Shown: positions 49,801 to 60,103 of the stretch, piece after piece
Numbering within the stretch: the first letter of the stretch is position 1
How the letters are laid out: every line of letters begins with the position of its first letter
NCBI RefSeq assembly: GCF_020080835.1
Contig: NC_058159.1
Span: forward strand, 26,570,474 to 26,634,473
Length of the DNA stretch: 64,000 nt
Direction of reading: 5' to 3'
Origin: Cotesia glomerata
Lineage: Eukaryota > Arthropoda > Insecta > Hymenoptera > Braconidae
The notes under the pieces: model-generated
What the model saw: only the letters and a program-made list of their open reading frames with translations
What the model was told of the DNA's origin: nothing
Databases searched by the model: none
Made by a program: the position numbers and the translations under genes

Positions 49801-50840
49801 ATGAAATAGTAAAAAACAAAGTTGGAGAGAAAAGGAGCATGATAATGATAAAAAAGAGTGCAAGCTGGTACGACATCATGTGCTGGCAGTAAACCTAGAC
49901 GTTAACACGCAATATCGGCATCAACGTCCTTCTAATATCTCAACGTTAACTATTCTCAACAAGTTAACTCACTGTAATATTTTTTTAATGCTGCAAAACA
50001 ACCAGGCTTACACCTTTACTTCATACTCTGTGGCAATGTTAAATTCTTTTGAAGATTATGCTTCTGAGGTTATTTAGCTTTTTTTTTTACTCTTATTTAT
50101 TGAGACGAGTGCTTTGCATGCTAACCCTTGTAAAAGCGGTTTGTTTTATTGCGAAAAGAATTAGTGATTAAACTAGTCCCATTTCACTAAATTATGTTTT
50201 GGGTGCACTGAGAGAATTAAATGCTTAATTCAAGACAAGAACAGAATTATTTTGACGAGAATTAGTTATTTTGATTCGAGAATTTCTTGCCAAAACTCCT
50301 TTACTCAATACTTTCTTCGATAATGAAGTGTTTTCAAAAAATTTATCGAGCGATTTTATGAAAATGGTAAGTTTTTATAGTGATTGACGTTTGACGAGTA
50401 AATTGATAGTGCCAATTTCATTACATAGATCAAGTGATGGTGTATAACTGCCTTACATCGATTAATCATAACTATCGTTTCATAACTTTTATGAATGATG
50501 AATAATGATTATATTATTCAAATTGAAGAGCTATTTACTCTTGTACTTCCTCAATTATTTGAATCATCACTTTCGTCATTAGATCAGTGTTCTTTTAAGT
50601 TGCCCAATATGTATTTAGGGATTACCATGAGTATCGATCTGACTTAATGTTAAATGATTCAATAATACATTTGATGATATAAACAACTGGAATTCTCAGC
50701 AATTCGGTTAGAAAATAACGAAATATTGATTAGATAAGTGAAATATGTGGATTCACACCGAAAGTTTGCCTAAAATAGATAAATTTATAGTGAAAATTTG
50801 CAATAGGCTCATAATGAACAATTCCGTTTTGTTCTTCCGA
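43822..50840. other. Non-genic between the protease relic and tRNA-Leu
   Basis: Complex islands lie at 44280-44720, 46080-46620, 47520-48080 and 49400-50060, separated by AT-rich DNA. The only repeat fragments supported are the CTTGA-family pieces near 46745 and 50208. No exon recognised. Confidence 0.45.
46745..46900. repeat. CTTGA-rich dispersed repeat, diverged copy
   Basis: TTTTGAACCAAGATAGTCAT, then TTTGAGGAGCTTCATCGTTC and CTTGATTTAAAATTTTTAGA, matching the order of words near 10200-10260 and inverted near 28560-28610. Partial; the ends are not definable. Confidence 0.4.
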
Positions 50841-50924
50841 GCTAAGTTGGCCGAGCGGTCTAAGGCGCCAGATTTAAGCTCTGGTTCCCAGATGGGAGCG
50901 TGGGTTCGAACCCCACACTTAGCA
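50841..50924 (+). tRNA. tRNA-Leu (anticodon TAA)
   Basis: A complete cloverleaf can be drawn. The acceptor GCTAAGT pairs with ACTTAGC, followed by discriminator A at 50924. The anticodon stem CCAGA/TCTGG encloses the loop TTTAAGC with anticodon TAA, reading UUA. A long variable arm typical of Leu follows (TTCCCAGATGGGAGC region). The T-arm is GTGGG-TTCGAAC-CCCAC. The A box (TGGCCGAGCGG) and B box (GGTTCGAACCC) are intact. T-runs for polymerase III termination follow from about 50930. No intron is present. It stands alone, about 8 kb from the next tRNA gene. Confidence 0.97.
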
Positions 50925-53674
50925 AATTATTTTTGTTTTTTTAAAATTTGATAAAAATCTACTCTGATTAATTACATTATTAGTTAATATACAGAAATTA
51001 ATTAAGTTACATGCAAGTAAGTATACGTTTTTAAAAAAGAAACAAAAATTACTTTCGACTTTCGATTCGGAATAGATAAAAACTAGCTTGTAAATTAAAA
51101 AAAAATCCCAATAGCTGTGATATGAAATAGTTAATGATAGTGATAATTATACACTAGAGTAAGCAGAGATAAGTCGACACTTTAACTGAAGAAGATTAAC
51201 GATTCAAAGGCAATATCTTAATCTACGGCATGACTACCGTTAAATACGTGTTTTTTGTGAGTGTATACCAGCGTGTAGATGAATACCAACATTAACACAC
51301 GTATAAAAGACAAATGATGGAAGCTTCCAAAGTTGAATAGCAAGTCTAGTCGGAGTAGATCTACTAAATCGTCACGGAACCGGTAATTACCGAGCGCGAT
51401 ATGTACAAATGACTCGTTGAATAGTAATGAATTTCAATGGAGAAAAGGGTATGGAGAAGTTAGAAGGTATTAACATTTACGATAAGGATAAAGATAATAT
51501 TTGAACTTAACTGGATAGTAATAAGCAATAATGTCTCAACCAACATGTTTGAAAAAAATTTTTTTTCAATGCAAACATCTACCGTTCATTTATTGAAATT
51601 GCATATGATGATCGACATACGGTTTTGTCGGAAAAAAAAAACGAGACGATTTAATGAGATCAAGTGTACAGAAAAAGGCTGTGTAAGTAGTAATACTAGG
51701 AACTAGGACCCTTTTCCCAAAAGACTTCACATACACGCCTGGGCTGAGACCTGCACTTACACTTGGAGCCAGTGATTCACCTTCCTAGAGGTCGTAAAAG
51801 TGCTAGGCCGGGAACCCCATGTTACCCAACAGAGAGCATCACACACATATCATATAGCATACCAATCCAACATACCAGTGACAACGTGAAAATAAAAGAA
51901 GAAAGACTCGGGCTGGTTGAAACGCCTGTCACAACAATTTTGCGAAAAAAAATAACACGACGTCGACACTTGTAATTTCGTTTTGTCGCATCTGTTGTGA
52001 TTCTCACGTTACCTCTATACTGTGCTACTCTATAGACAAACATACATGCACAAGTCGTAATAGTGTAGCATCATGTTTGAGGATTGTAAGGTCTCAGATC
52101 TCGGAATTCTTTCTTTTGATGGGATGTCTTCTGTTCGGGTATGCTACACAGTACATAGTAGTACATGGTAGTATTATGTGGTATGGTACATACGGTAGGT
52201 GTCAGAATAAAAGACCGTAGATCACGTGGCTGGATGTTTTAGTCAACCCCTTTAAGGTACTATAGGCGTACAAGAACTATCACGTGAATTCTTTAAGTCA
52301 AGGGTACAGCATTCTTCCCGACGGTTTGTTCGCGGTTAGCGAAAAAATGATAATAAGAATGTAAGAGAAAAATTTATTTTAAGTATGAATAAATTTGTTG
52401 TCAATCTACCGAGGAGGATCTTAATATATTCATGGGTGGAAAAATGAAGAGATAAAGGAAGCTAGGGTGTCTGATGTAATGGTAAATAACAAGTACTTGA
52501 TTCTTGTCTGGTAGAACCTCTTATCTCACTTTTATTTGACAACTTGTAGTCTATTTACATCTATTATATCTTTTATTCCATTTATAGCTTCTGGGTGGTA
52601 GATGTTAGAAGCGTGACAAAAAGAGGAATTAAGAAAATCGAATTTTCGACAAATCCGAAGCGGTAACTCGATCCTACTGTTCAACTGAACTGTTGAATAA
52701 GAAAAACTGGAAAATGGATCTGGTTAAAGTGCTTTCCAGCTTTCCCCAACTATGTTCATTCTCTTACTCTTATTCTGGTACTCCCGGATACTCTCTGCCT
52801 CCTATTCGATTTATTTCATCTCTCAGTTCTCAACTCACCCGGCTTTTTATTATTTTTTATTTTACTTTCCCCACGAACTCTTGACGGACTACTGAAAATC
52901 GCATTTGTAATGCTCAGGCATTCTGACGCGACGTCGCGTAAAATCGGGTTACGAAAATTTACGAATATTCTATTTTCAAATTTTACTAAACTTGTTTGCG
53001 GAAACTTGTTTATAGATACATCACAAGTGGTCAAAGTGATGTGTACTGTTTTTCATGATTTTTCTTTCTTTTTTTAAAAATGACCTTATATATTGTACAA
53101 ATTAATATAAAAAAACAACTATTTGATATTATCTGGCAAGCTTGATTTATATTCAGAATGATTAAATGATCTAGATTTATTGTTATTGAAGTATAATGGT
53201 AAAAATATTTAACAGAATGTCGAATAATAAGTACCAACTGTCACAAAATGGTAGGAAAAAGTCCCTTATTAAATGATTATACGATCAATATACATATATT
53301 AATATTAATATAATGAATGCTCAATGGAAAAAAAAGAAAAAAAAACAGAATGGGTTTCAACATTTTCCTTTTTAGGAAAAAAGCATTACAAATAGAATAA
53401 TTCATGATTATCGATAAACATTAATAACTCGCAATTTTAAATCCCGGATTAATTAATACAATAAAGTGAAGATAATCCGAAATGAAAAAAAATTAATCAA
53501 GCAACTAGGGATCATAAATATAACGGATTTGCGACAGGCATGGGACATGTGTGTGTGTGGTCGGACAATAGATGACAAATTGCATGACGGGAAAACAAAC
53601 CAAGCACAGTAGATTGAGCTCACGCGCAGTGACCACCTCTCACTTCTACACACTATATATAATACTACATACAC
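50925..53674. other. Non-genic
   Basis: Moderately complex throughout, notably 51690-52350. Frames overlap on both strands at 51763-52043 and 52693-53034 with no family match. GTACATAGTAGTACATGGTA-type repetition lies near 52152-52175. Confidence 0.45.
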
Positions 53675-53989
53675 CCCGAGTCAAAATTCGAGTCCCGTTT
53701 TGACTGTAAAAATGTCCCAACTCTTTGAAGTCTAATATGCCGCTAAAAATCGAGTCTGTTTTGATCGTACAAGACGGTATCGGAGAATAAGTACGGTTAA
53801 AACAGGCGTACGCAGGTCTGTTTTGACCGTAAAAATTTCCAGGAGTATAATATTATCATTATAAATATTATTACTATATTTGTCATCTTGTTGATTATTA
53901 TTATTTCTCTTGCCATCTTGTAATTCTTAGGCGCGAAAATTTAAATTAATAAAAAACATGAAAAGTTGACATTTAAAAATTAAAAATTT

Positions 53990-54022
53990 AATAATAATAA
54001 TAATAATAATAACAATAATAAT
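53990..54022. repeat. (AAT)n microsatellite
   Basis: AAT units with one AAC interruption, in the left half of the 53675-55490 element. A (TTA)n tract at 55291-55320 in the right half is its near mirror, so the two may be part of the element's arms. Confidence 0.9.
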
Positions 54023-54791
54023 CTCAGAGAAGGGTTTTTCTTTCATAAATTTGAATTTTGGAAAAAAAATATTATTCTTTTCTAAATTCAGCTTAGTTCA
54101 CATATTTTCACTGAAACAAGTTTTAAAATATATAAGAATCGCAGGTAATTGTTTAATTTCACATTTTTAAAAGTAATTAATTTTTGATATTTTTCATAGT
54201 TTTTTAATCCAACAACTGACGTTTTTTCATATTTTTTTACTCTAAAATTGAAATTTTTCAAAAAATTAAAAAAAATTTTTCTATTTTAGATTTACTCTGA
54301 TAAAAAAAATATTTTACTAGAAAAAAAAAATTTTTTTAATTATCGATTTTTCGATATTTTGCTAAAACTTTTTTTTAACCCAAAATTTGAAATTTTTCAT
54401 AATTTATTTTTAGTTAAAAAATTGAAATGTTTCATAATTTTTCTTATCCCAAAATTAACATTTTTGAAAAAAATTTTGAAAAATTTTTCTATTTTAGATT
54501 TATTCTAAAAAAAAAAAAAATATCTATTAAGTAGAAAATAATCTAATCATGTTGATTTCACACCCCGTGAAAATAAGCAATTACCGAATCTTACAATTGA
54601 AAATAGAAGTATAAGATTAATAATTGAGAATGGATAACTAAATTTCAATTTTGAATGTCTATAAATATAATTATTACTATTCATTTAATTTCTCCGTAAA
54701 GTTCTTTTTCAGATTCCACTCAGAACTTAGTTATTTCAAGACGCGTCTTTTAAAAAGTTTATGAGACTACTGAGATTCGCCTTTTACCAAT

Positions 54792-54867
54792 CGGCAGTGT
54801 AGCGATGCGGGTAGCGCGTAAGTCTTGACGAGCGATAGGTTCCAAGTTCGGTTCTCGGTTAGGGCAA
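54792..54867 (+). repeat. tRNA-like sequence, probable SINE head or tRNA pseudogene
   Basis: The stretch has an A-box-like core (GTAGCGATGCGGGTAGC, close to the GTGGCGCAGCGGTAGC type) and, about 35 bases on, a B-box-like AGTTCGGTTC. A T-run follows at 54872. The acceptor ends do not pair properly, so it is not a working tRNA. It lies inside the 53675-55490 inverted-repeat element. About 0.4 kb downstream, at 55252-55268 on the minus strand, a second B-box-like core (GGGTTCAAATCC) occurs without the rest of a tRNA. It may be a tRNA-derived SINE head nested in the larger element, or a captured tRNA fragment. Confidence 0.45.
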
Positions 54868-55290
54868 AGCGATTTTTTATTTATTTCTTTATTTACGAAG
54901 CGTATTAGGTTAAGTTACCATGAGTAATCCTTTCCTCCTATCTCCTTACTCCTTAATATGTATAAACTGGACAATAAATAACCCCTGTTCGTAAAAAAAA
55001 AAAATCAAACTTGGGAAATCATCCATTTTTGTTTTTTTTATTACAAAATTAATTTATACATTTTTTTGTGCTCATAAACGATTTTGATAGTTGTAATTGT
55101 AATAATTGTTAATTACAAATTTTTATGTTAATGACAATTATTATTAATTACTATTACTTATTTCTTATAACAATAATAATTATTATTCATAATAATAATT
55201 ATTATTGCAGTGATTAAAGCAAAAAAAAAAATAAATAAATGGGATTTCAATTGGATTTGAACCCGGATCCCTAAGAATTTTAAAATTTAA

Positions 55291-55320
55291 TTTATTATTA
55301 TTATTATTATTATCATTATT
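55291..55320. repeat. (TTA)n microsatellite
   Basis: Nine or ten TTA units with one TCA interruption, just inside the right subterminal motif cluster of the 53675-55490 element. Confidence 0.9.
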
Positions 55321-55490
55321 TCAAGCCTGGTTTGACCGTAATCGTGGTAGAATGGGACAAAACTCCACTAGTTACGGTGAAACCAGGCTCAGTTTAAATG
55401 AGCTATCAATACAGCGCCAAGTCTGTTTTGACCGTAAAATTGAGATGGGAAAAAATTACGGTTAAAACGGAACTCGAATTTCGACTCGGG

Positions 55491-58400
55491 ACCACAATAA
55501 TATCTAGTCCTCATATCACGACCTATAGACTCAACCGCTGGTACTATCATCAATACAGACTGGGTGGGACTATAATCTCTGAGCTGGTATCGCGAAAAAC
55601 GTCGCGAAGAAAAATGGTTAATGTGAACTACTCGGCACTCACACCTTTATTTTTCACCAGCGCAATCTTTTATTTGAAATAAAGAACTTCTCCCCTTTGT
55701 TTGCAGTATCGCTCGAATCAATTTCCAACTTATCTTGATCGCCGGAATAGAAGTCTTTAATCACAGCCAAAAAAAAAAATTAGATTAAAAGCCTCACTCT
55801 GGATTTTATTTTGAACTTGAAATAAAGAGAACGGATACTTTTCCCACTATTGTTCATTGTAATTTAAAAGTTACACCCGTTGGATTTTTAATCACCGGAT
55901 AGTGATGGCAATATCTCCGAGAGCTTATAATATCTGTATCTCTTAACACCGTTCCTCTGGGCATTTTCGCTTGACGCTTTGGCACAAACGATAAACGCGC
56001 GAAGCATGAAAAATGCGAAAAAAAAAAGAAAAAATAAACAAAAGCTGGAGCTAAAGTAAATTCTTTACGTAGTGATGTATAACCCCAACAAGAGCTAGAT
56101 CAGATCAGAGCTGCGTGAAGAAAGTCTCTGAAAGTTGCTTCAAGAAAAAGGAAAAAAAGAATAAGATGAGGAGAAAAATTAAAAAAAATGGAGTAGCAAT
56201 CGTAAATGTTTAATATCGTGATTAAAGGCGCCAGGCGTCTTTCATTATTATTTCAGTCTAGAAGACATTCCGCTCGTGGACCCGAGCCACCAAGTTCCTT
56301 TACAATTCTCACTTTCTTCCTCTCACTCTCACTCTATATATATCTATTGAAGATTCCGGTGGCTCCTTTACCACCTACACCTAACCGGCAACCCCTTATT
56401 TTTTCGTTCGCGTTCTATTCTCTTACTTGTACTACTGTACTCTGCTTCTTAACTTTAAAATCCTCCGGAAAATTAGCCGCCTAAATATTTAAAGTCTTGC
56501 CCTTGTCCGTACCAAAAAATGAAAGAAATTTCAAATGAAAGCAATGCTTGTTGACGCTTGGTATTATTGTATCTTCCTTTGGTACTTTGCGATCGTTTTT
56601 TCTCTTTTATTTGTTTTTTCTTTGCCTTTCATAAGAAGCTTAGAAAAGAAATTATGAAAACGCTTTGATAATTAATATTTCACATCCAGAAATTGAATTC
56701 CGAAGAAAAAATTTGCAAAGAAGAAAGACGCTTTTTCGGTAATTCAATTTATCGGAATCGAGAGAGAAAAAAGAATTCGTAAATAAAATTTGTATAAGGG
56801 CGACAAAAATGGTCACACGCTCGAATGCTAACCCCAAAGTCCATGGGTCAGAATTCGATATCCGAGCTTCCTATATTATGTATATATTTATTATTATATA
56901 TTATACACTTATATTGTGATTTCTTTATGTTGTTTTCACGTAGTTACTCTTAACTTTTTTTCTCTTAACTTACACTCAGTGGATAAAATACGCCGTTATG
57001 CGTGTATACCAATAAATATACTCCATGTTTATATATGAGTGTATAAGTAATATATAATAAATATATATACATGCATACATGTATGTGGATAGAAGGATAT
57101 AGAACAAATTATAACGCTCGACTGATAGGGGAAGGTCACTCCTACTTTGGATTTCTGCCCAGAATTTCCGAATACCACAGATTTCTTACATGCTACTACA
57201 GTCTATTAGATTTTATAGTGTGAAACGAATTTGTGATTTTCTCTGATAAATCACATATTTATGTCTCCTTATATTATATCAAAGGGAAATATTTTTATAA
57301 AAATTTCTAAACTAGTTTTGTACAGAGCAGAGTTATCTCTTAAATGTAATATTCAAGCCGTTGGGTGTGGAGTGGTTGAGAAAAGTTCAAGTCCGGGTCA
57401 TAAAACAGTGCCATAAATTTAGGTATTAACACGGACAGTACAAGGAGTGCTTTGTTCGCCATCTGGTAACCACTTATTGACGAAGAGTGTAAGAGTATCT
57501 CGAATTTAAGTTTGTAAACATTTGAAATTGTCACGAATAAGTAAACAGCTTTGAAAAAATTACTGACGTTTTCTTAATACCAATCAGTCTTCATGAGGAA
57601 TTTATGAGGTTCACATCGTGTATCTCCGTATAAAATTAATATATTTTTTAAAATATTTGTTAGTGCCTTGTTGTGAAAAATTGTTTTATCAGAGATGTGT
57701 ATAAATACATGAAAATTTTCGTCATTTTCAAAAGATTAATTTACCAAAATGACATGAAGCGGTGAACACAAAAGGGAGGCTTCATAGCGTATCACGCGCG
57801 ATTATTCTTCATATATTTGATCGAGATACATATACGTATGTATATATGGTATATATGGTATAGAGCCAACCACATCATGACGCTAGCAATTCAAATGATA
57901 CCATCTTTCTTGAGCGGTGACAAGAGAGGGTCTTTCTTCAATTTCGTACGGTACTTTTGCATATGACGAATCGATACCTCTATTATACCATTCAATCTTT
58001 CTGACCGGGATAGCAGTTATTTGCATCCTCTTTGTATCTTTTTTTTTTTTTTTTCATAACTCTAGTTTATTTATTCATGTGGGTGTATGGAAAATATATT
58101 TTAATAGAAATAAAATATGGTAACTGATCAGAAGGATGAAATAAATACGTAAAAAAGTCAGGCATAAATCGAAATATACCTTAGATAGAGATAAAAATAA
58201 GCGGTAAAACGGAATTTGTTGTTTACTTAAAGTGTATTCTAAGAAAATAAAATCAATAAAAGAAAGGTAGTAGAAAAGAGAAGTACTATAGGTAGATAAC
58301 TGGATTAAACATGTCTTGACCGGCACTGAGCGTCGAATTCGTCTGTTTATTTCAACACGCCGAGTGTGTAGAGGGGAAGGGGGGAACAAAGAAGACACGA

Positions 58401-58796
58401 AATTAAGTACGCATGCTAAAGAGGCGTTGTGCTGTGTTTATTATTTGTGAAGACCTGTTGCTATTCGGATACGAACAATTATAGCATTATTTATGAAGTG
58501 GTAAATTTTACAAGATTAACTATTGTAAGTATAGCTTATTTAAGATTTATTATCATTAGCAGTACTAATGAGTTCTTGTAATCTAAGTATTAATAAGTGA
58601 CAGGATCGTAATAGGTTAGTTTTTACAGTGAATGATTGATAGAATTATCAATACAAAGAATTCAGTCATGTTTTAAATTTATTCTGTTAAATATTTACGG
58701 TGTGCATTGACAATAAATTTGAATATTTAAAAAATAAAAACCTTTACTCTACTTTCAGTTAGAAATTATATTCAATTAAAAAATTAAAAAAAAATT
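55491..58796. other. Non-genic
   Basis: Mixed sequence with A-rich and T-rich tracts (about 56015-56040, 58037-58055). Short frames at 56206, 56652, 57340, 57917 and 58075 have no domain. Nothing else recognised before the tRNA cluster. Confidence 0.45.
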
Positions 58797-58868
58797 TGGA
58801 GATGCCGGGGATCGAACCCGGGGCCTTTCACATGCAAAGCGAACGCTCTACCACTGAGCTACATCCCC
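58797..58868 (-). tRNA. tRNA-Ala (anticodon TGC)
   Basis: On the minus strand the acceptor GGGGATG pairs with CATCTCC (one G-T pair), with discriminator A. The D-arm contains TAGCTCAGTGGTAGAGC, the anticodon loop is TTTGCAT (anticodon TGC), and the T-arm is CCGGG-TTCGATC-CCCGG. A run of nine T's on the transcribed strand (plus-strand A's near 58785-58793) lies just past the 3' end and would act as polymerase III terminator. It is the first member of a three-gene cluster extending to 60103. Confidence 0.97.
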
Positions 58869-59385
58869 AATTGATGAAATGTTGAGTCTTTAGAGACAGT
58901 ACAAAAGCTACGTGAAAAAACTTTTATTGATTTTTTAGTGGCATAAAACTTTTATTAAAATATAAAATTAATTTGTGCCAAACTCAACACTAAATTTATC
59001 TGAAAATGATTTTTCTAATCATGTAATTTTTCATTTTCAGAAAGCACCATACATTGGATTCTTACTCACACCTACACCAAGATATCTGGTGTTAGAAAAC
59101 TTAATAATCTTATCAAATGAAAGTATAGTATTTGTAGTTGAACAAAATCAACATATGATACGAGCAAAGTAATTTATACTGATAAATAAATTCTATGCCG
59201 AGAGTCGAATTGTGAACAGCTGTAGACTATGACAGATACAAAAGCACATATTAGTTGAAGTATAAAACTTCACTGAAAAAGATTGGAAGAAATAATCGAA
59301 TTCGATTTGTTACTAAATTAATTTGCATGTGCTTTTACGATAAAGCTCTCAGGAAGTAGATCGAACCTGAGCTTTTTCTATAAAC

Positions 59386-59456
59386 GGTCCTATGGTGCAA
59401 TGGGAGCACACTGGACTCTGAATCCAGCGATCCGAGTTCAAATCTCGGTGGGACCT
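59386..59456 (+). tRNA. tRNA-Gln (anticodon CTG)
   Basis: The acceptor GGTCCTA pairs with TGGGACC (including one T-G pair), discriminator T. The D-arm GTGC/GCAC, the anticodon loop CTCTGAA (anticodon CTG, reading CAG) between CTGGA and TCCAG, and the T-arm CGAG-TTCAAAT-CTCG are all intact. A T-run begins about 59464. It lies between tRNA-Ala and tRNA-Leu(TAG), both on the opposite strand. A short stem with a T-arm-like core (GGTTCGATC on the minus strand) sits at about 59346-59373 just upstream and has no remaining cloverleaf. Confidence 0.96.
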
Positions 59457-60023
59457 ATAATTGTTTTTTGATAGGTTTTTTTCATCCACCACTCAACCAT
59501 TTTCATATTTTACATTAGCTATCATTAGTGTTTGATATTATGAAGGTTTATCCAACGGCTTAAGATAAAAATTATCTTTTTTATTGTCAAATATGATCGT
59601 TTTATCAATATGTACCAAAGAAAAAACTGGAACTAAATCCTTCTGAAGAATAATAACACCTATGTTTTAATCAATAGAATAATTGAAACAAATGCATGTA
59701 TAATAGTTAGACGTATTCAATAGAGTGAAATAGTCAAATCCGAAATAAGTGAATTCATCCATTAAGGTAACCAAGGTAAGTTTACGGATGATATTTCTTC
59801 CTAATAACGAAATTCAGGAATATCAACGAAGAAATAGAAGTGACTATGAAAAGAAAATCTATAATGTTAGCGTTTAAAACCTATATTCTGATTTCAAAAA
59901 GATTGTTTAGAGAAAAAATAGAATATAAACTATTTTTAACATGGTTTAAGTTCAAAATTTTTATCTTTTGGTTGTAAAACATCAATTTTTTTTTGGATTT
60001 TGATCTCTAGGAAAAAAAATATC

Positions 60024-60103
60024 TGACAGCGGTGGGATTCGAACCCACGCCCTTTCGGACTGGTGCCTAAAACCAGCGCCTTAGACCGCTCGGCCACGCT
60101 GCC
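60024..60103 (-). tRNA. tRNA-Leu (anticodon TAG)
   Basis: On the minus strand the acceptor GGCAGCG pairs with CGCTGTC, discriminator A. The A box is TGGCCGAGCGG, the anticodon loop TTTAGGC (anticodon TAG, reading CUA) lies between CTGGT and ACCAG, then comes a long class II variable arm, and the T-arm is GTGGG-TTCGAAT-CCCAC. Eight T's on the transcribed strand (plus-strand 60012-60019) form the terminator. The second Leu isoacceptor in the window is at 50841 on the plus strand, and the two share the same D-arm sequence. Confidence 0.97.

Larger units (their letters stand above)
53675..55490. mobile_element. 1.8-kb inverted-repeat element with clustered 16-bp motifs at both ends
   Basis: The ends CCCGAGTCAAAATTCGAGT and ACTCGAATTTCGACTCGGG are inverted repeats that stay similar for about 45 bp (CCGTTTTRAC.GTAA and TCCCA follow). 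Within about 160 bases of each end lie four copies of a word close to TGTTTTGACCGTAAAA. On the left they are at 53696, 53758, 53791 (inverted) and 53819. On the right they are at 55327, 55371 (inverted), 55424 and 55454 (inverted). The centre is AT-rich and contains the tRNA-like sequence at 54792. No transposase frame is present. The clear target duplication expected of a recent insertion was not found. Confidence 0.6.

Noticed and set aside
50745..50951. 68-codon frame containing LAERSKAPDLSSGSQ
   Set aside because: It is a translation of tRNA-Leu(TAA).
54792..54867. Possible functional tRNA on the plus strand
   Set aside because: A- and B-box-like cores are present but the acceptor stem does not form.
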